A DNA stretch of 64,000 nt from Shimia sp. R9_2 (GCF_017743735.1 NZ_JAGHRO010000002.1:186001-250000); one strand, 5' to 3'. Positions 1-9,099 are shown, counted from the stretch's first letter. Notes: generated by a model from the letters alone, not told the origin. A program made the numbers and translations.

Positions 1-165
1 AATGATCCCACCAATCTGGCCAATCCGGCGGCGACGCTCTGTGTGGACAAGGGCAACCAGTATGAGATCCGCCAAGATGCGGAGGGCAATGCCGTGGGCT
101 ATTGCATCCTGCCAAGCGGTCAGGCGGTGGATGGCTGGGAATACTTCCGCACGCAGGCGACCTGA
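1..165 (+). CDS. DUF333 domain protein, C-terminal part (5' end outside window)
   Basis: Frame 1 is open from the first base to a TGA at 163-165 and gives 54 residues. The pattern NPAATLCVDKG, then EIRQDAEG, GYCILPSG and GWEYFR, fits the small DUF333 module (putative hemolysin family), whose members are usually secreted or lipoprotein-anchored. The start and any signal peptide lie before the window, so localisation cannot be judged. No function is known for the module. The 73 bases up to the next gene show nothing recognisable. Confidence 0.7.
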   Translation, partial: NDPTNLANPAATLCVDKGNQYEIRQDAEGNAVGYCILPSGQAVDGWEYFRTQAT

Positions 166-238
166 TTTAAACGGGCAACCTGATCCTTACGATCACATCG
201 CCCAGCGCGTGCGATGTGGCACGACGGGCGGTGCCTGA

Positions 239-811
239 TCAGCGAGAAAACTCGATCACCCGGCTTTGGGTGATCACCATATCCAGTGGCTGATCGGTGG
301 CTTCCAGCGGCAGGGCCTCGGCCATTTGCTCTTCAAAGGCAAAGCCGATTGCCAATGTGGCGCGGCGGCTGCGCAGCAGCTCCAGCGTGCGGTCATAAAA
401 GCCGCCACCATAGCCCAGACGCCCGCCCTTGAGATCAAAGCCCACCAGCGGGACAATCACGATTTCCGGCTCAAAATAATCATCCACCTCTGGCACCTTG
501 GCCCCAAACGGTCCATCGCGCAGCGGCGCATCAGGTTCCCAACGGGAAAATTTGAGCGGCATGGCTTCGCCCTGAATGACAGGCACCCCGACCGGGCCAT
601 GGGCCGCGGCCTCTGCCATGGCGGCCAGCGGCGAAATCTCTGTGCGGATCGGCATATAGCCCGCCAGCGGCACGCCACGATGGCCTGCGAGCACTTCAGA
701 GAGATGCCCGGCCTGACCGGGGCCTGCCATGGCAAAGGCCTCCTTGCGGCGGGCAAATGCGGCTTTGCGGGCGGCGGCTTTCTGATCGTTCAATGTCATT
801 TCAGGGGTCAT
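239..811 (-). CDS. fthC: 5-formyltetrahydrofolate cyclo-ligase
   Basis: This 190-residue cytosolic enzyme converts 5-formyl-THF to 5,10-methenyl-THF using ATP, recycling a storage form of folate. The family signature is at residues 121-140 (PLVGFDLKGGRLGYGGGFYD), the glycine-rich phosphate and folate site. An N-terminal Lys/Arg-rich helix (residues 10-25) is also typical. Length matches the family. The ATG at 811 is used; an in-frame ATG four codons later is possible, and neither has a strong ribosome binding site. The gene lies 10 bp downstream of mgtE on the same strand and is probably co-transcribed with it. Confidence 0.9.
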   Translation of the reverse strand: MTPEMTLNDQKAAARKAAFARRKEAFAMAGPGQAGHLSEVLAGHRGVPLAGYMPIRTEISPLAAMAEAAAHGPVGVPVIQGEAMPLKFSRWEPDAPLRDGPFGAKVPEVDDYFEPEIVIVPLVGFDLKGGRLGYGGGFYDRTLELLRSRRATLAIGFAFEEQMAEALPLEATDQPLDMVITQSRVIEFSR

Positions 812-821
812 GGTCAGTCAC

Positions 822-2222
822 TCACAAAAGGACCTGGGCGGCAAGCCCGAGGAAAAGGAAGAAGCCGACAACATCTGTCACCGTGGTGACAAAAGGGCCG
901 GAGGCCAGAGCCGGGTCGATGTTCATACGGTCGAGCGCCATGGGGATCAGGATGCCGCCCAGCGCGGCGGCAATCTGGGTGAGCAGCATGGCCACGCCAA
1001 TCACCACAGCCAGCATCGGCACGCCAAACCACGCGCCTGCCACAAGCGCCATGATGAAGCCAAAGAGCGCCCCATTGAGCGCGCCCACAGAAAGCTCCCG
1101 CCAGATTACCCGCATGGCGTTTTGTGCGGTGAGGTCTTTGGTGGCGAGCGCGCGCACGGTCACCGTCATGGTTTGCGTCCCGGCATTCCCGCCCATGGAG
1201 GCGACAATCGGCATCAGCACCGCAAGCGCCACCATCTGATCCACCGTATCGGCAAAGAGGTTGATCACGCCTGAGGCCAAAATGGCGGTCAGCAGGTTCA
1301 CAAACAGCCATGTGGCACGACCCTTGGCGGCGTTGAAGATCGTGTCTGAGAGGCTCGATTCATCGCTCACACCGGCGAGGCGCAGAATGTCCTCTTCGTG
1401 TTCCTCATCCAGCACCACCATGGCGTCATCAATGGTGATCACCCCCACCAGACGCTCGTCCTCATCCACCACAGGGGCGGAGATCAGGTGATACTGGTTG
1501 AAGGCATAGGCGACGTCTTCTTCGTCCTGTGTGATCGGGATGACCTGAAAGACCTCTTCCACCAATGTCGCCATCAGCACTTCGCGGCGCGCCGACATGA
1601 GCTTGCCCAGCGTGACATTGCCCACAGGCTTCATGCGCGGGTCGACAAGGATCACATGGTAAAACTGCTCCGGCAGCTCTTCGGCGTTGCGCAGGAAGTC
1701 GATGGTCTCCCCCACCGTCCAGTGCTCCGGGGCAAACACGGTCTCGCGCTGCATCAGACGGCCGGCGGTGTTCTCCGGATAGCTGAGCGCCTGTTCCACC
1801 GCGACACGGTCGGCATCCTCAAGCTGGTCAAGAATGGCTTCCTGCTGTGGCTCATCGAGATCTTCGACCAGATCAACGATGTCATCGCTTTCCAGATCGC
1901 GCACCGCTTCGGCCAGAACATCCGGGCGCAGGACGTTCATCACCTCTTCGCGCAGACCTTCATCCAGTTCGGAGAGGATCTCCCCGTCAAACTCCGCCCC
2001 GTAAAGCTGCACAAGGCGGCGGCGGTCAAAGGCGTTGATCTGTTCCAGAAGGTCGGCGATGTCCGCCGCGTGCAGCGGCTCCATCAGATCCAGCAGCGTG
2101 GCACGGTCACCCGCCTCAATGGCGTAGAGCACACCGGCCACCAGTTTCGGGCTCAGGGTGTAGTCGTCCTGCTCTTCGGTCTCAGCAGTAATCTCGGCGG
2201 TCTGATCGATGGCTTGGGTCAT
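822..2222 (-). CDS. mgtE: Magnesium transporter MgtE
   Basis: A 466-residue inner-membrane Mg2+ channel. In order, it has an acidic MgtE N-domain (a superhelix starting near DYTLSPKLVAGVL), two CBS domains (around VDPRMKPVGNVTLGKLM and ISAPVVDEDERLVGVITIDD), and a C-terminal block of five membrane helices containing MGGNAGTQ near residue 343, which lines the Mg2+ pore. In known MgtE proteins the N and CBS domains sense cytosolic Mg2+ and gate the pore. The frame is open 38 codons further upstream, but the ATG at 2222 is preferred because AGG lies just before it and it begins the usual acidic N-terminus. A hairpin followed by six U lies about 160 nt upstream in the presumed leader. Confidence 0.93.
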   Translation of the reverse strand: MTQAIDQTAEITAETEEQDDYTLSPKLVAGVLYAIEAGDRATLLDLMEPLHAADIADLLEQINAFDRRRLVQLYGAEFDGEILSELDEGLREEVMNVLRPDVLAEAVRDLESDDIVDLVEDLDEPQQEAILDQLEDADRVAVEQALSYPENTAGRLMQRETVFAPEHWTVGETIDFLRNAEELPEQFYHVILVDPRMKPVGNVTLGKLMSARREVLMATLVEEVFQVIPITQDEEDVAYAFNQYHLISAPVVDEDERLVGVITIDDAMVVLDEEHEEDILRLAGVSDESSLSDTIFNAAKGRATWLFVNLLTAILASGVINLFADTVDQMVALAVLMPIVASMGGNAGTQTMTVTVRALATKDLTAQNAMRVIWRELSVGALNGALFGFIMALVAGAWFGVPMLAVVIGVAMLLTQIAAALGGILIPMALDRMNIDPALASGPFVTTVTDVVGFFLFLGLAAQVLL

Positions 2223-2384
2223 GACACCTGCTCTCTCGTTCTGCCGCTTGAGCGCCGCGAATGTCATCGGTGGCTGCGGGGCGTTTGCTCTGATCCGCCC
2301 AGCCCTCTGGCAAGGCTTGGACTTGGCCCGGACCATAGTTTAAAGCAGGGAGAGAACTCAATGGGATGCGACGGTTTTGACGCC

Positions 2385-2410
2385 AAAAAAGGCCCGCTCT
2401 AAGAGCGGCC
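2385..2410 (-). terminator. Terminator-like hairpin upstream of mgtE
   Basis: Read on the minus strand, GGCCGCTC, loop TTA and GAGCGGGCC pair with one bulged G and are followed at once by TTTTTT. It lies between the divergent mgtE and guanine deaminase genes and points towards mgtE. It could be a transcription attenuator in a long mgtE leader, or could stop antisense transcription coming from the deaminase gene. Confidence 0.5.
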
Positions 2411-2456
2411 TGCGCCCCGTGATCAAATGATACCCGATACTGCGGAGTTTGCCGTG

Positions 2457-3746
2457 ATGACCCCTCCTGTTTTGCTGCTTGGTCAGACCCTGTCTTTTGA
2501 CGCGAGCCCGTTTGAAACGCCAATTGAGAGCGCGGTGCGGCACCTGACCCATGGGGGCGTTTTGATACAGGGCGGCAAGATCGCCGCGGTTGGGGATGGC
2601 GCAGCGCTGAAGGCCGCCCATCCGGAGGCACAGGTGGTGGAGTATGGCGATCAGCTGATCTGTGCAGGCTTTGTGGATGCCCATGTGCATTACCCCCAGA
2701 CCGGGATCATCGCGAGCTGGGGCAAGCGGCTGATTGACTGGCTCAACAGCTACACCTTCCCCGAAGAGATGCGGTTCAAAGATCGCGCCTATGCGGATGA
2801 AATTGCCAAGACCTATCTTGATCTGACAGCCCGGCACGGTGTCACCACGATGGCGAGCTATGGCACCAGCCATCCGGAGTCGGTGGAGGCGTTTTTCAGC
2901 GAGGCCCAGCGCCGGGGGCAACGGGTTGTGGCGGGCAAGACCTGTATGGACCGCCATGCGCCTGACGGGCTGCGCGACACGCCGCAGAGCGCCTATGACG
3001 ACAGCAAGGCGCTGATTGAGAGGTGGCACGGTGTAAGCAGGATCAGCTATGCGATCACGCCGCGGTTTTCGCCAACCTCCACGCCCGAGCAGCTAGAGGC
3101 GCTTGGCGCGCTCTGGGCCGAGCATCCCGATTGCCTGATGCAGACCCACCTGAGCGAGCAGACCGATGAGATCGCCTGGGTGGGCGAACTGTTCCCTGAG
3201 GCGCGGGACTATCTTGATACCTATGAGCAGTTCGGCCTGCTGGATGCGCGCGGGCTTTATGGTCATGCGATCCACCTTGAGCCGCGAGAGAAAGACCGGC
3301 TGCGCGAGGTTGGCGCGGGTTTGATCCATTGCCCCACTTCCAACACGTTTATTGGCTCGGGGCTGTTTGACCTCAAAGGGCTGATGGCCCAAGGGCAGAA
3401 GATCGGGCTTGCCTCCGACACCGGCGGCGGGTCAAGCTTTTCCACGCTGCGCACCTTGGCGACGGCCTATGAGGTGGCACAGCTGCGCCACCACCCGCTG
3501 CATGCGGCCGAGCTGATGTGGCTGGCCACCCAAGGCTCCGCGCAGACCCTGCATATGGCCGATCAGATCGGCAATTTGGCGGCGGGTATGGAGGCTGACA
3601 TTGTGGTGCTGAACCTCGCCAGCACACCCGAGATTGCCCAACGCAGCGCGCGGGCAGAGGATCTCTGGGAAGCGCTCTTCCCGACCGTCATGATGGGAGA
3701 TGACCGCGCGATTGCGGCAACCTGGATTGGCGGAAAGCTCACCTAG
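2457..3746 (+). CDS. guaD: Guanine deaminase
   Basis: A 429-residue amidohydrolase that deaminates guanine to xanthine in purine catabolism. Metal-binding motifs are visible: HVH at residues 76-78 within FVDAHVHYPQT, a second His in QTHLSEQ, a third in YGHAIHL, and the Asp of GLASDTGGG. The FVDAHVHYPQ and SDTGGGSSFS versions fit guanine deaminase better than cytosine or atrazine hydrolases. The ATG at 2457 is chosen because GGAG lies 9 nt upstream and the next residues begin the family beta-strand; an ATG at 2427 would add ten residues with no better signal. It is a single gene divergent from mgtE. The 84 bases after it hold nothing recognised. Confidence 0.88.
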   Translation: MTPPVLLLGQTLSFDASPFETPIESAVRHLTHGGVLIQGGKIAAVGDGAALKAAHPEAQVVEYGDQLICAGFVDAHVHYPQTGIIASWGKRLIDWLNSYTFPEEMRFKDRAYADEIAKTYLDLTARHGVTTMASYGTSHPESVEAFFSEAQRRGQRVVAGKTCMDRHAPDGLRDTPQSAYDDSKALIERWHGVSRISYAITPRFSPTSTPEQLEALGALWAEHPDCLMQTHLSEQTDEIAWVGELFPEARDYLDTYEQFGLLDARGLYGHAIHLEPREKDRLREVGAGLIHCPTSNTFIGSGLFDLKGLMAQGQKIGLASDTGGGSSFSTLRTLATAYEVAQLRHHPLHAAELMWLATQGSAQTLHMADQIGNLAAGMEADIVVLNLASTPEIAQRSARAEDLWEALFPTVMMGDDRAIAATWIGGKLT

Positions 3747-3830
3747 GCTGAGCCTTCATTCTGCCAAAAATACTCTCGCCGAAGGCCTCCAATGGGGGCA
3801 ACCCTCCGCTGTGCCCTGCGGCTTATGCGA

Positions 3831-4070
3831 TCAAAACGCCTTAAACGTCAGCGTCGTCAGCGTGCGCTCGATGTTGGGAATGTCGAGCATGTGGCTGTTG
3901 ATGAACTTACCCACGTCTTCGCCTTCCGGAATATAGAGCTTCATCAGGAGGTCGTAGTCACCGCTGGTGGAATGCAGCTCGGAGTGGATTTCCTTCAGCG
4001 CAATCTCTTCGGCGACGCGGTAGGTGGTGCCGGGTTTGCAGCGGATCTGGATAAAGACGCAGGTGGTCAT
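3831..4070 (-). CDS. Stand-alone Lrp/AsnC ligand-binding (RAM) domain protein
   Basis: These 79 residues match only the effector-binding half of an Lrp/AsnC regulator: FIQIRCKPG, then SGDYDLLMKLYI and IPNIERTLTTLTFKAF. There is no helix-turn-helix, so it is not a DNA-binding regulator by itself. Such stand-alone RAM domains form oligomers, bind amino acids, and may modulate full-length Lrp proteins. GAGG lies about 8 nt before the ATG at 4070; an ATG four codons upstream is an alternative. It diverges from hisB with 135 bp between them. Confidence 0.82.
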   Translation of the reverse strand: MTTCVFIQIRCKPGTTYRVAEEIALKEIHSELHSTSGDYDLLMKLYIPEGEDVGKFINSHMLDIPNIERTLTTLTFKAF

Positions 4071-4205
4071 GAAGGCCCTCATTTGATTTGGCCTCAAACT
4101 GGCACAAATGCCACCTGCCTCACAATCTGAAAATCCGCCCCCTTGGCCTGCCCCCTGCCCGCCCCTATAAGGGCGCGGCAATACAGAGAGCGAAGGACGT
4201 CTCCC

Positions 4206-4793
4206 ATGCGCAAGGCAAGCGTGACCCGCGCCACCGCGGAAACCAAAATCACCGTGGACATCAATCTGGATGGCAGCGGCACCTATGACAACAAAACCGG
4301 TGTGGGCTTTTTTGACCATATGCTGGACCAGCTGTCGCGCCACAGCCTGATTGACATGACGATCCGCGCCGAGGGCGATTATCACATTGATGACCACCAC
4401 ACCGTTGAGGATGTGGGCATCACGCTGGGTCAGGCGCTGACGCAGGCGCTTGGTGACAAGAAAGGCATCCGCCGCTATGCCACCTGCCACCTGCCGATGG
4501 ATGATGCGCAGGTTCGGGCCGCGCTGGATCTCTCCGCGCGGCCTTTCCTGATCTGGAACCTTGAGATGCCAACCCAGAAGATCGGTTCCTTTGACACCGA
4601 GTTGGTGCGCGAGTTCTTCCAGGGGTTTGCGACCCATGGCGGCATCACCCTGCATGTGGACCAGATCCACGGGTTCAACAGTCACCATATCGCCGAAGCC
4701 GCCTTCAAAGCGGTGGCACGCGCGCTGCGCGAAGCGGTTGAGGTGGACCCGCGCAAGGCGGATGCGATCCCTTCGACCAAAGGTGCGCTCTGA
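4206..4793 (+). CDS. hisB: Imidazoleglycerol-phosphate dehydratase
   Basis: This enzyme carries out the sixth step of histidine synthesis, dehydrating imidazole-glycerol phosphate to imidazole-acetol phosphate. The 195-residue length is that of the single-function bacterial enzyme; there is no phosphatase domain. Manganese-binding motifs are present: [10 protein letters not shown], then HHTVEDVGI and [12 protein letters not shown]. The ATG at 4206 begins the family N-terminus [13 protein letters not shown] lies upstream at a rather long spacing. It is followed after 49 bp by hisH, probably in the same operon. Confidence 0.95.
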   Translation: MRKASVTRATAETKITVDINLDGSGTYDNKTGVGFFDHMLDQLSRHSLIDMTIRAEGDYHIDDHHTVEDVGITLGQALTQALGDKKGIRRYATCHLPMDDAQVRAALDLSARPFLIWNLEMPTQKIGSFDTELVREFFQGFATHGGITLHVDQIHGFNSHHIAEAAFKAVARALREAVEVDPRKADAIPSTKGAL

Positions 4794-4842
4794 GAGCGCA
4801 CCCTACAGCTACGACTAAAAAAGACATTTAGAGGGTTCGCTT

Positions 4843-5481
4843 ATGCTGACAGCGATCATCGACTATGAATCCGGCAATCTGCACTCTGCCGAGAAAGCCT
4901 TCCAGCGCATGGCGACGGAGGTGGATGGCGGTGAGGTTGTGGTGACCTCTGACGCGAATGTGGTAGCCAAGGCAGATCGTCTTGTACTGCCCGGTGACGG
5001 AGCCTTTCCCGCCTGTGCGGCAGAGCTGCGCGGACACAAAGGCATTTATGACGCCATGGTGGAAGCGGTCGAAACCAAAGGCCGTCCGTTTCTGGGCATC
5101 TGCGTTGGCATGCAGCTGATGGCCAGCCGGGGCCATGAATATGAGCTGACCGAGGGACTGGGCTGGATCGAAGGCGATGTGAAACGCATCACGCCAGAAG
5201 ACAGTTCCCTAAAAGTGCCGCATATGGGTTGGAACAATCTGGTGATTGACCACCCGCACGCGCTGCTAGATGGGATCAAGAGCGGCGATCACACCTATTT
5301 TGTACACTCCTACCAATTCCACGTGACCAAGGCCGAGGAACGTCTGGCGCATGTGGACTATGGGGGCGACGTGACCGCGATCATTGGGCGCGATACGATG
5401 GTGGGCATGCAGTTCCACCCGGAGAAGAGCCAGGACATCGGTTTGCGGATGATTGGCAACTTCCTGAAGTGGGCGCCGTAA
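4843..5481 (+). CDS. hisH: Imidazole glycerol phosphate synthase, glutaminase subunit
   Basis: HisH (212 residues) hydrolyses glutamine and channels ammonia to HisF, which is encoded 4 kb downstream at 9711. The class I amidotransferase triad is visible: the nucleophile Cys in FLGICVGMQLM, and His and Glu in GMQFHPEKSQ. The N-terminal IIDYESGNLHS is typical. GAGG precedes the ATG at 4843 by 8 nt. It ends 39 bp from the convergent AraC gene; an 8-bp inverted repeat spans this junction (5482-5489 and 5524-5531) but has no U tract. Confidence 0.95.
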   Translation: MLTAIIDYESGNLHSAEKAFQRMATEVDGGEVVVTSDANVVAKADRLVLPGDGAFPACAAELRGHKGIYDAMVEAVETKGRPFLGICVGMQLMASRGHEYELTEGLGWIEGDVKRITPEDSSLKVPHMGWNNLVIDHPHALLDGIKSGDHTYFVHSYQFHVTKAEERLAHVDYGGDVTAIIGRDTMVGMQFHPEKSQDIGLRMIGNFLKWAP

Positions 5482-5520
5482 GCGCCGCCTTGGATAGGGG
5501 CGTGTGGGGCCGCAGGGGCC

Positions 5521-6252
5521 TCAGGCGGCGCGCAAGGAAGATGGCGCTGCGCCATGGGCTTTACGAAAGGCGCGGGTAAAGCTCTCCGGGCTGGCGTAGG
5601 CATAGCGGCGCGCCACGGCATCGACACGATCGCCGCGCAGAATATCCTGATGGGCCAGAATCAAACGCCAACGGCGCAGATAGCCCATCGGGGTTTCCCC
5701 GACCGTGGCGGCAAAGAGCTCTGAGAAGCGCGACAGGGAAAGCCCCGCCTGCGCGGCGAGATCCGCGTTGCTCCAGAGGTGGCTGGGCTGATCATGCATC
5801 GCCACAATGGCGCGGGACAGGCGCGGGTCGGCCAGCCCGGCCAGCAACCCGGCCTCGGTGCTGCCTTTGGCAATCTGATCGCGCAGCAGCCGCACCATCA
5901 ATGCTTCACCGAGCCGGTTGACCACCGATTGCGCGCCGCAGCGGTTGCCTGCGGTTTCCTCGGCCATCAGCCGCACCAGCGCGCGGCTGTCCCCTTCATC
6001 GCGCAGATCATAACGCAGCGTTTCCGGCAAAGACGCCATCAGCGGATTTGAGCGCCCCATCCAGTCAACCTCCGCAGCAAAGATCGCGGCCGTGTCCGCG
6101 ACCTGTCCCTTGCGGCCCCGCGGCCAGAACACCACGTCGAGCGGAGCCCCGTCGTCATCGCCAAAGACCAGCAGATTGGCGCGCTCAAGCGGGGCGCTGC
6201 GCACCGTTAGGTGAAATTTATCCATTAATGTGGTTAAACGGTCCAAGGGCAC
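5521..6252 (-). CDS. AraC family transcriptional regulator
   Basis: A 243-residue regulator with an N-terminal cupin-like sensor domain (about residues 10-140, AraC cupin_6 type) and a C-terminal AraC double helix-turn-helix: first helix pair around LAAQAGLSLSRFSELF, second around VARRYAYASPESFTRAF. The frame begins with GTG at 6252; an ATG nine codons later at 6225 is the main alternative and neither has a clear ribosome site. It is divergent from the peroxiredoxin-like gene at 6349 with a 96-bp A/T-rich gap, so that gene is the likely target. It separates hisH from hisA. Confidence 0.85.
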   Translation of the reverse strand: MPLDRLTTLMDKFHLTVRSAPLERANLLVFGDDDGAPLDVVFWPRGRKGQVADTAAIFAAEVDWMGRSNPLMASLPETLRYDLRDEGDSRALVRLMAEETAGNRCGAQSVVNRLGEALMVRLLRDQIAKGSTEAGLLAGLADPRLSRAIVAMHDQPSHLWSNADLAAQAGLSLSRFSELFAATVGETPMGYLRRWRLILAHQDILRGDRVDAVARRYAYASPESFTRAFRKAHGAAPSSLRAA

Positions 6253-6348
6253 CTCGGATTTTCAGCACGATTATTCGGATTTAATGTGCCCAGAATACTG
6301 CAATAACACAAGCATGCTGTTTTTTTTAACCGTTACCAGGAGTTACTC

Positions 6349-6885
6349 ATGCTCATTCCCCGCCAGAAGACCCCCGACCTGACATTGCCGCTTGTGGGCG
6401 GCGGCACGTTTGATTTGGCCAGTGAAGGCTCAGAGCGCGGCACTGTGGTGTGTTTTTACCGCGGTCTGCATTGCCCGATTTGCGCCAACTATCTGAAAGA
6501 GCTGGAAAAGCTGGTTGATGCTTTTGCCGAGCGCGGGGTGACCTGTGTGGCGGTCAGCAGCGATGGCGAGGAGCGCGCGGCAGAGATGGTGGAGAAGATT
6601 GAGGCCAAACGGTTGCGGTTTGCCTACGATCTGCCGCTGACCAAGGCCAAGGAATGGGGCCTCTACATCTCCACGTCGCGTGGCAAGACGTCAATCGGGA
6701 TTGAAGAACCGGCCCTTTTTTCCGAGCCCGGGCTGTTTATGGTGAGCCCTGAGCAGGCGCTTTACTACGGTTCTGTGCAGACCATGCCATTTGTGCGGCC
6801 GCATTTTTCGGAACTGGTGGGGGCGTTGGATTTTGCGATTGCCAACAACTATCCGGCGCGTGGCGAATACACAGGCGCGCTGTAA
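6349..6885 (+). CDS. Peroxiredoxin-like (AhpC/TSA family) protein
   Basis: A 178-residue thioredoxin-fold protein. FYRGLHCPICANYLKEL contains a CPIC motif (Cys42, Cys45) where classical peroxiredoxins have a single peroxidatic Cys after PVC, so it belongs to the peroxiredoxin-like/DUF899-like side branch and may be a thiol reductase or atypical peroxidase. No signal peptide is seen, so it is presumably cytosolic. AGGAG lies 7 nt before the ATG at 6349. The divergent AraC gene is the probable regulator, and a strong bidirectional terminator follows. Confidence 0.82.
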   Translation: MLIPRQKTPDLTLPLVGGGTFDLASEGSERGTVVCFYRGLHCPICANYLKELEKLVDAFAERGVTCVAVSSDGEERAAEMVEKIEAKRLRFAYDLPLTKAKEWGLYISTSRGKTSIGIEEPALFSEPGLFMVSPEQALYYGSVQTMPFVRPHFSELVGALDFAIANNYPARGEYTGAL

Positions 6886-6914
6886 AAACGGGCGCGTCCT
6901 CAAGCCTGAACCGC

Positions 6915-6950
6915 AAACAAAAAAGGCGCAGATTGCTCTGCGCCTTTCTC
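6915..6950. terminator. Bidirectional intrinsic terminator
   Basis: A perfect 11-bp stem (AAAGGCGCAGA, loop TTGC, TCTGCGCCTTT) at 6922-6947 has T-rich sequence on both flanks. It separates the convergent peroxiredoxin-like and DUF2147 genes. Confidence 0.85.
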
Positions 6951-6968
6951 TAACTGGTTCAGCCAAGA

Positions 6969-7361
6969 TCAGTTGATACGCGTCCAGTCTTGGCCGCGGC
7001 AGATAATGGCCACACAGCCTTTGACTGTGAGCGTATTGCCTTTGAGTGTCATTTTGGACTTGTAAGTTTTGTCCGCATCCGGCGCCCAGATTTTGCCTCC
7101 AGAATAGGCCCCACCACCATCTGCGCTCATGTCCCAGAGCATCTTTTTGCCCTGATGTTCATAGTTGGCAATGGCTTGGCCGCTGGCGTCAAAGGCCTTG
7201 TCAATATTTCCGCAAACAGCATTGCCGCAGGGCGCAATTTTCACGTGCAGGTAACCGCCAGTGTCACCGGGTTGGGTTTTCCAAGTGCCTGCAACAGGCT
7301 CTGCAAAGGCTGTTGTTGCGGCTGAAATCGCCATGGCCGCTGCCAAAAAAGTCTTTTTCAT
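6969..7361 (-). CDS. DUF2147 family secreted protein
   Basis: The 130 residues start with a signal peptide (MKKTFLAAAMAISAATTAFA, cleavage after AFA). The mature part fits DUF2147: GTWKTQPGDTGGYLHVKI, CGNAVCGNI, then GKIWAPDADKTYKSKMTL and TLTVKGCV. Members are periplasmic or secreted, probably lipocalin-like, with unknown function. GGGAGG precedes the ATG at 7361. The gene is monocistronic, facing away from hisA, and shares the terminator at 6915-6950. Confidence 0.85.
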   Translation of the reverse strand: MKKTFLAAAMAISAATTAFAEPVAGTWKTQPGDTGGYLHVKIAPCGNAVCGNIDKAFDASGQAIANYEHQGKKMLWDMSADGGGAYSGGKIWAPDADKTYKSKMTLKGNTLTVKGCVAIICRGQDWTRIN

Positions 7362-7528
7362 AGTTTCCTCCCATGCGTGTTGGGCAAAGACTGCGCGAGC
7401 GGGCGATTCCGATCAACACTGACTTTGGGTCACGCGGCGGTATTGACCAAGCCCAGCCGCGTTGCAATTTGAGCAAGACCGTGCCACACGCTTGGCCAAC
7501 AATCACTCAGACAAAACAGGGCCCGCTT

Positions 7529-8251
7529 ATGATCCTCTACCCGGCCATCGACCTCAAAGACGGCAATGCCGTGCGCCTGCTGCATGGCGACATGGACAAA
7601 GAAACCGTGTTCAACGAAAACCCCGCCGCGCAGGCGATGGAGTTTGTCAACGCGGGCTGTGAATGGCTGCATCTGGTGGATCTGAACGGCGCCTTTGCCG
7701 GAGAGCCGGTGAATGCCGCGCCGGTAGAAGAGATCCTGAAACAGACCAATGTGCCGGCCCAGCTGGGCGGCGGCATCCGCGATATGGCCACCATCGCGCG
7801 CTGGATCGACAAAGGCCTGAGCCGCGTGATCCTGGGCACCGTGGCGGTTGAGAACCCCGATCTGGTGCGCGAAGCGGCCAAGGAGTTCCCTGGCAAAGTG
7901 GCTGTGGGCATTGATGCGCGCAACGGCAAAGTGGCGACCAAAGGCTGGGCGGAAGAGACCGACGTGATGGTCACCGATCTGGCCAAATCCTTTGAAGACG
8001 CAGGTGTGGCGGCGATCATCTACACCGACATCATGCGCGATGGCGCAATGAAAGGCCCCAATGTGGAGGCCACCGCAGCGCTTGCGCAGGCTGTTTCGAT
8101 CCCGGTGATTGCCTCTGGTGGTGTGAGCTCTCTGGAAGACCTGCAGGCGCTCAAGGACTGTGGTGCCGCGCTGAACGGGGCGATTTCGGGCCGGGCGCTC
8201 TATGACGGGGCGATTGATCTGGCTGAGGCGCTGAAAGTTCTGAAGGCATGA
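7529..8251 (+). CDS. hisA: ProFAR isomerase
   Basis: A 240-residue (beta/alpha)8-barrel enzyme of histidine synthesis that isomerises ProFAR to PRFAR by an Amadori rearrangement. The N-terminal [16 protein letters not shown] carries the catalytic Asp, [11 protein letters not shown] and [13 protein letters not shown] bind the two phosphates, and [15 protein letters not shown] carries the second catalytic Asp. AGGG lies upstream of the ATG at 7529. Its last four bases (ATGA) contain the start of the next gene, so the two are translationally coupled. Confidence 0.95.
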   Translation: MILYPAIDLKDGNAVRLLHGDMDKETVFNENPAAQAMEFVNAGCEWLHLVDLNGAFAGEPVNAAPVEEILKQTNVPAQLGGGIRDMATIARWIDKGLSRVILGTVAVENPDLVREAAKEFPGKVAVGIDARNGKVATKGWAEETDVMVTDLAKSFEDAGVAAIIYTDIMRDGAMKGPNVEATAALAQAVSIPVIASGGVSSLEDLQALKDCGAALNGAISGRALYDGAIDLAEALKVLKA

Positions 8252-8550
8252 GCCTGCGCCGCCGGATCACCTATGGCGGGCTGGGCCTGATATTGGCCCT
8301 CTCCCTGATCCCGGCGGCATATGTGTATTGGGCCCAAAGCACGGCGGAAAAACACGGCTGTGACTTTGGGCTGGCGCTCCAGCAGAACGGCTGCTGGGTG
8401 GAGGGCGTCAATATTGCCAGCCAGCTTAACGCGGCCTACTCCAAGGCGGGGCTTGTTGTGCTGACGCTGCCGATCGGATTTGTGGCGATGCTGGCCCTGA
8501 TCCTGATGATTGCCGCCGACCTGAGACGCTGCGCAGCCCCCAAGGCGTGA
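8248..8550 (+). CDS. Small membrane protein coupled to hisA
   Basis: I do not recognise this 100-residue protein. It has two hydrophobic segments (about residues 10-30, [20 protein letters not shown], and 66-92) with a short loop containing two Cys (KHGCDFG and NGCWVEG) that would face the periplasm and could form a disulphide. The start overlaps the hisA stop by four bases, which supports it being real and co-expressed with hisA. A link to histidine synthesis is not implied by its sequence. Confidence 0.75.
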   Translation: MSLRRRITYGGLGLILALSLIPAAYVYWAQSTAEKHGCDFGLALQQNGCWVEGVNIASQLNAAYSKAGLVVLTLPIGFVAMLALILMIAADLRRCAAPKA

Positions 8551-8622
8551 CGATTGGTCCTCTGGCTTAAAAGCTCCCGCACTCCCAGATTTTGAGGTGA
8601 GGCGACGAAAAGGAGCTGCAAA

Positions 8623-9099
8623 ATGTTGGGCGTATTCACCAAAGTCAGCGCAGCGCAGCTGCCAGCGGACAGTCTGCTGCAGAGTCGCGTGGCAGAGGAC
8701 GACTTTCTGGATTGTTATCGTGCAAAATGCGCCCTGCCCGCACGTGTGGCGGCGGATGAAGTCACGCGTTTTCCGGACTGGGCCCAGGTGTTGGTGGCGC
8801 TGCGCAATAAGCTCGTGGCACCGCTGGGCCTCAAAGGTGCATCAGATGTCGAGGTGGCCCATGCGGGCGCGGATCATGTTGGCATTTTCCCGATTGAAGC
8901 GCAGAACGATCAGGAGGTGATCGCCGGGTTCAACGATCACCATCTGGATTTCCGTGTGTCGATCTACAGCACCGGAGAGCATGTCTATCTGTCAACATGG
9001 GTGCATCGGCACAATCTGACAGGCCGCCTGTATCTGGCGACGATCATGCCCTTTCACGTGCTGATCATACGAGATGCCCTTCGTCGGGTCGCGGGCTGA
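8623..9099 (+). CDS. DUF2867-like protein
   Basis: This 158-residue soluble protein, with no signal peptide or membrane segment, resembles DUF2867: an N-terminal YRAKCALP stretch, a central NDHHLDFRVSI motif and a C-terminal LATIMPFHVLIIRDAL. Its function is unknown. AAGGAG lies 7 nt before the ATG at 8623. It follows hisA and the small membrane gene in the same direction and interrupts the histidine locus. Confidence 0.72.
   Translation: MLGVFTKVSAAQLPADSLLQSRVAEDDFLDCYRAKCALPARVAADEVTRFPDWAQVLVALRNKLVAPLGLKGASDVEVAHAGADHVGIFPIEAQNDQEVIAGFNDHHLDFRVSIYSTGEHVYLSTWVHRHNLTGRLYLATIMPFHVLIIRDALRRVAG

Noticed and set aside
4143-4205. Longer N-terminus for HisB
   Set aside because: The 21 extra codons are Pro/Arg-rich, lack a ribosome site and do not fit the family; the ATG at 4206 does.
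5482-5531. 8-bp inverted repeat between hisH and the AraC gene as terminator
   Set aside because: The loop is about 34 bases and no U tract follows on either strand.
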